A stretch of DNA of 64,000 nucleotides. It comes from Tilletia caries (Eukaryota; Basidiomycota; Exobasidiomycetes; Tilletiales; Tilletiaceae). The stretch spans positions 558,001 to 622,000 of the forward strand of contig JALUTQ010000030.1 of NCBI GenBank assembly GCA_032718865.1. The letters run 5' to 3'. Shown here in pieces: positions 60,283 through 64,000 of the stretch. The translations under genes were made by a program, and so were the position numbers. The notes below the pieces were generated by a model. The model was not told where the DNA came from, searched no databases, and worked only from the letters and a program-made list of their open reading frames with translations. Numbering within the stretch: the stretch's first letter is position 1; the number at the start of each line of letters is the position of its first letter.

Positions 60283-63200
60283 TTACGAATCATTGCCGAG
60301 CACAATCTCGTCCATCTCGTACCCATATCGCCCGCTCGCATCCTTCTCGCTCCGGCTAGTGTACGCAGTCGTCGCCGTCGTCTCGACCGGATGGCGCGTC
60401 AGCCGCCCTCCGCCGACGCCGCGTCCTTTGTGGATTCGTCCGATCATCCACGCCAAGCCTAGAAGGGCAAGGGCGGCCCAGACGGCGAGCATAATGAGGA
60501 AGAAGTTCCGCTGGTTGCGCAAGGAGTCCAGCTGTCCCTGAACAATCCGACGGACCGTGGGCTCACTGGCCCCTGACGATCCCGGATTGCCGACACCACG
60601 TCCGAGATTGGAGATGGGGTTCAGCAAGTCGTTCATCCCACCGTCGTCGAGCGTGAGCGCGTCCTGGTTGACGCGGGCGAGGGAGACGTGTGCGTTGTCG
60701 TGGATCCAGGTGAGCGCTGTTTCGATCCCCTCGACCTTGCGAATGAGGATGCAGTCGAGGAAGTTTTGGACGGGGCTGTACAGGATCGTATTGTTGAAAA
60801 TATCCTGTAGGGTAAGGGAATGAGTTGAGCTTCGACGATCAGAGCGACTTGGAATCCGGGATCCGGGAAGAAGGAGAAGATCTGACTCACGCTGATCGCT
60901 TCCTCGACCAGGTCAACGAATTGATTCAGACTGTTAAATAAAGAGCGACCTCGTGGTCAGTATGGTATATCCAGGCAACATTCAAACGTAGGCACTCACG
61001 TTTGATTCATTGTCGTTGTGGTAACGTCGACCCAGCCAAAGACATCCTTGTTAATGTTGTTCTCGTACGTGTTGATCTGGTTGTTCACTTGGTTTGCGTA
61101 CGCGATTGATTGGCCCAAGAAGCTAGCCTGAAGCTGGTCACGAATGCCAACCTCAAAGTCGTTCAAAGTTCCTGCGAGACGCTGCGAACAAAGAAATCGG
61201 CAGAAACCCTCGGGTCAGAGAAGTGTCCCCCAAGTCGCGAGGAAGAGCGAAGAAGACGGAATTCTCAAACTCACATGATCGTATTCGTTCGAAAGCCTCT
61301 CCAGCGCCAAGATGTGAACCTCCGAGCTGACAGCGCCAAAGATCGCAAAAGCCAAGAGCGCCAACATCCCAGCATGTCCGAGCCACCCACCCAAATACCA
61401 TCGAAGGGCATCGAGCGTTTGAGCCCGGCGGATCCTGAGAATAGAGGCAAGACGCAAGCTAAGGGAGGACGACAGCGGATAGTGAACGAGGTGGACGAGG
61501 TCGAGCGTGCCGCGGTCCGAGCCTAGCGGGTCTGCGTACGGGTGATGAGATCGATCATCCAAGGCGACGTCAGCCTCAGCGGGGAGCTCGATGCGATGGT
61601 CAGACATTACGACGATCCGGGTTGAAGGCGACTGTGTATCGTGCGAGGCATTCTCCTGACCTTGAGCTCGAGTTTGAGCGTGCGGAGCGTGGAACGATAT
61701 GGATTGATGGTCGGAGCCTCCGTCGGCTTCCTGCCGCAGATTGTCACTGGAGCGAGCAGGTTCGGGGCTGTCGGCTGGGTTGGCCCAGTTGGATGAGGTC
61801 GGGTCTTGCGTGCGCGAACGGTACGATTCCAGAGCTCGTTGATGATCCTCTGGGTCACGATCGCCGTTGTCGTTTGCCTTGCTTTCAGCCTCCGCCTCCG
61901 TCCGTTTCGCGTCTCCCGCATTTCCAGTCGTGGCGGACCCTTCTTGAGTCGGATCGATAGACGAGGGACTGTCACCCTCTCGTCGTCCGCAGACGTCCCT
62001 GATGAGTCGGATATGACGCCACATCGTGCGCCAGGCCCACCACTCCAGTCCGACGGTGCAGAGGGCGACCAGAAGCATGGCGATCAAGAGGCCGACGAGG
62101 AGGAAGATCTCCATCTTATGAACGGCGTGGGCAAGTTCGTCGAGTGGCGTTGTCGCGGCTGCGATCGTGGTGCTGTTGCAGACTTGGAGCGCAGTGGAGG
62201 GCAAAGGAGGCACCTGGAGTACCGATCTGTCGAACGTGAAGGCATTGACGGCTGGTGATGGTGGTGACGGCGAATGGACCGACGAGGAGTGTCAGTGTCA
62301 AATGAGATGGAGAAAGCTGATCGCATTCTGATACGCACTGTTATTGACGTTTGTTCGGAGGGTTTCGAGCGGCAAGGCGATGACTGCATTCATCTTGTCC
62401 TTGATCTGGTCCAAGGTGGGGATGGTATTGTTGAGGGCGATGAGACCATCCTCGAAGAAGGTTGGAAGACGAACGTTGTCCAAAGCACTTTACAGAGGCA
62501 AACAATCGAAAATATCCGTCAGTTTGGAAAGGAGCTGCGGGAAGAGACTCTGTGAGAGGGAGGGAGAGACGTACTCAAGACTGGGAACGTCGATTTGCGG
62601 AACATTTACCGATTTTCCGATGACGTGCAGGACATCGTTGACTCCTGCCAGTGAGGTCGAGATAGCGGTGTTGACGCCGCTGACAGAAGCCTCAACGGCG
62701 GACTTGATGCCCTGCGAGGCAGCGTTGATACCGTCAGAGAGGATGGCGACGACTTGGACCAGGATGGCGAGGACTCCGCGGATGAGGAGCTCGATGAGGC
62801 ATTGCAAAAGTGAGCGATATGTGTCGGCGATGTAGATGAGGACTTTTTCGGTAGCCAGCAAGCTGAAGAAGCGTAAAGGTGGTTAAGTGGGTCAGGGAAT
62901 ACCAGGAATGTGACCAAACAAACAGAAAATTGTTTTGCAAACTCACAGCAACATCAGAAGATGGCCGAGGGAGGCGATGGTGTACTCGACGCTGTCTGCG
63001 ATCATCCGATTGGTGCCTGCTGCCATGTAGTGTGGCACACCCTGTATGGCGCCTGCAGCAGCCTGCACGCCCGCACAGGCCGAGGTGAGGCGATCTCTGG
63101 CCTGATCGATGCGAGTCTCGATCGGGGATGCACCAGGCGTGAGGAGGGGAATAGCAACGGCAATGAGGAGGACGAGCAAGCTGAGCAGTGGCGGGGAGAG

Positions 63201-63464
63201 GACGGCGAGGACGAGGCGGGAGCGGAGGCCGAGAAAAGGGGGCGGTGAGGATAAGGATGTGGTGCGGAAAAGAAGATAGCGTGGGTCGATGGATCGTCGA
63301 TTATGCTGCCCCCCCAGAGAAGATGGAGGGGATTTGCTACCCGAGAAGGAAGGTAAACGCATGTCTCTCTGTAGCTGGTAGGCTGATGTTTCGGGTTGAT
63401 GCTGGAGCAGAGAGGTGGAAGACGAAGATGGAGGAAGAGGTGAGCGAGAAGGAAGGTCAGCCAT
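60283..63464 (-). CDS. PRM1: Plasma membrane fusion protein Prm1
   Basis: Multi-pass protein that promotes plasma-membrane fusion of mating cells. Seven exons on the minus strand: 63464-62947, 62862-62575, 62487-62339, 62251-61275, 61181-61000, 60930-60891 and 60804-60283, all joining in frame to 891 aa. Four hydrophobic segments are seen: an N-terminal one (LVLAVLSPPLLSLLVLLIAV), MEIFLLVGLLIAMLLVALCTVG, the segment with GMLALLAFAIFGAV, and FFLIMLAVWAALALLGLAW near the end. Two long extracellular loops are rich in Asn-type glycosylation sites. Conserved features include ALNNTIP, the loop Cys and FGWVDVTTTTMNQT. The start MADLPSRS follows the last upstream stop-free stretch; a longer frame upstream is probably leader. 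Confidence 0.92.
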
Positions 63465-64000
63465 GGTCAAGAGGACGCTTGCGGTTTGATGAGAAATTCG
63501 TCCAGAAGGGGTCCGGGATCCTTGATGATCCAGAGCTGTGAAGAGTCGAGGCTTATGATGTGGCCAGCATCGTGGACTGGTGAACTTGGTGCTTGGTGGT
63601 CGCTGGTGAGCGCGAGTGGAACAAAAGACGGATGGGGCCGAAGGGCTGAAGGACAAAGGAATTATGGCAAGATGAGAGATTCGCGGGCTGACGGAGAGCA
63701 CAAAGGAAATAACGAACGCCGACAGGAACGAAAGCAAGGGCATGCAAGAAGGGCAGCGCAAATAGATAACATGAACCCAGCAGCGCAACAAAGGAGCAGC
63801 CCTTGCGCTTTGGTCTCTTGCACAAAGGGAAGGTGCCGGGTGGAGCTTCCGTGCCGGTGAGTCGAGGCCGTTCCTGAAGCCATGTGGCAGACACGTGCAG
63901 AACGGGTTCGGAACGGGGATCATATCTACACACCCGTCGTCACCCAGTCATCAGTGAACAAAAAGAACCGGCTTCCCTTTCCGGCTGCTGGTCCACAAGA
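63465..64000. other. Upstream region of PRM1
   Basis: 536 bp to the window edge. A frame is open upstream of the PRM1 start on the minus strand, but its residues look like non-coding leader. Nothing else seen. Confidence 0.4.

Overview
The window is a fungal chromosome segment, most likely from a basidiomycete yeast or dimorphic fungus. The evidence is short (about 45-145 nt) GT-AG introns with GTGAGT/GTAAGT donors, GC-rich coding sequence, Ty1/copia retrotransposons, and fungal genes such as PRM1, GRC3 and a DNF-type flippase. I cannot name the genus.

Left third (1-14,815). A partial, frameshifted unknown gene enters from the left edge. Next is a young Ty1/copia element, 'A' (2,023-14,810), with 235-bp LTRs that differ at one base and a 5-bp target duplication AACCA. 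Its pol gene is split by a second insertion (5,481-11,983) that has its own single target duplication AGCAC. That insertion is a head-to-tail pair: a 356-bp non-autonomous LTR element 'S' with 80-bp LTRs, then a larger copia element 'B'. The two are separated by 8 nt that look like a leftover primer-binding site. S and B share end sequences, polypurine tract and a primer site that appears to match the anticodon arm of tRNA-Lys(CUU).

Middle (14,816-43,300). Host genes: a PrxQ/Dot5-type peroxiredoxin fused to a disordered tail of about 1,100 residues (its catalytic Cys is in a 12-nt microexon); an MTFP1/MTP18-like mitochondrial protein; a broken 5' copy of STRAP; an acidic/TPR-like protein (TPR1); a DNF1/2-type P4-ATPase; the intact WD40 protein STRAP; a gene-poor stretch of about 4.9 kb holding a Mutator-like MITE; and a three-finger C2H2 transcription factor.

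Right third (43,970-64,000). Two more TPR1 relatives (TPR2, TPR3), an unknown polyQ-containing gene with a duplicated exon, a truncated MTP18 copy, GRC3 (rRNA-processing polynucleotide kinase) and PRM1 (mating cell-fusion membrane protein).

Large-scale structure. Segments at 21.0-23.1 and 23.55-27.08 kb reappear inverted at 54.5-56.55 and 43.97-47.49 kb. This makes a nested inverted duplication around a unique core of about 17 kb (flippase, STRAP, MITE, zinc finger). A 659-bp direct repeat with no difference seen flanks the unknown gene/TPR3/MTP18' block. TPR1 and TPR2 are near-identical at both ends but strongly diverged in the middle. The locus looks like a recent segmental-duplication and gene-conversion hotspot next to a retrotransposon nest.
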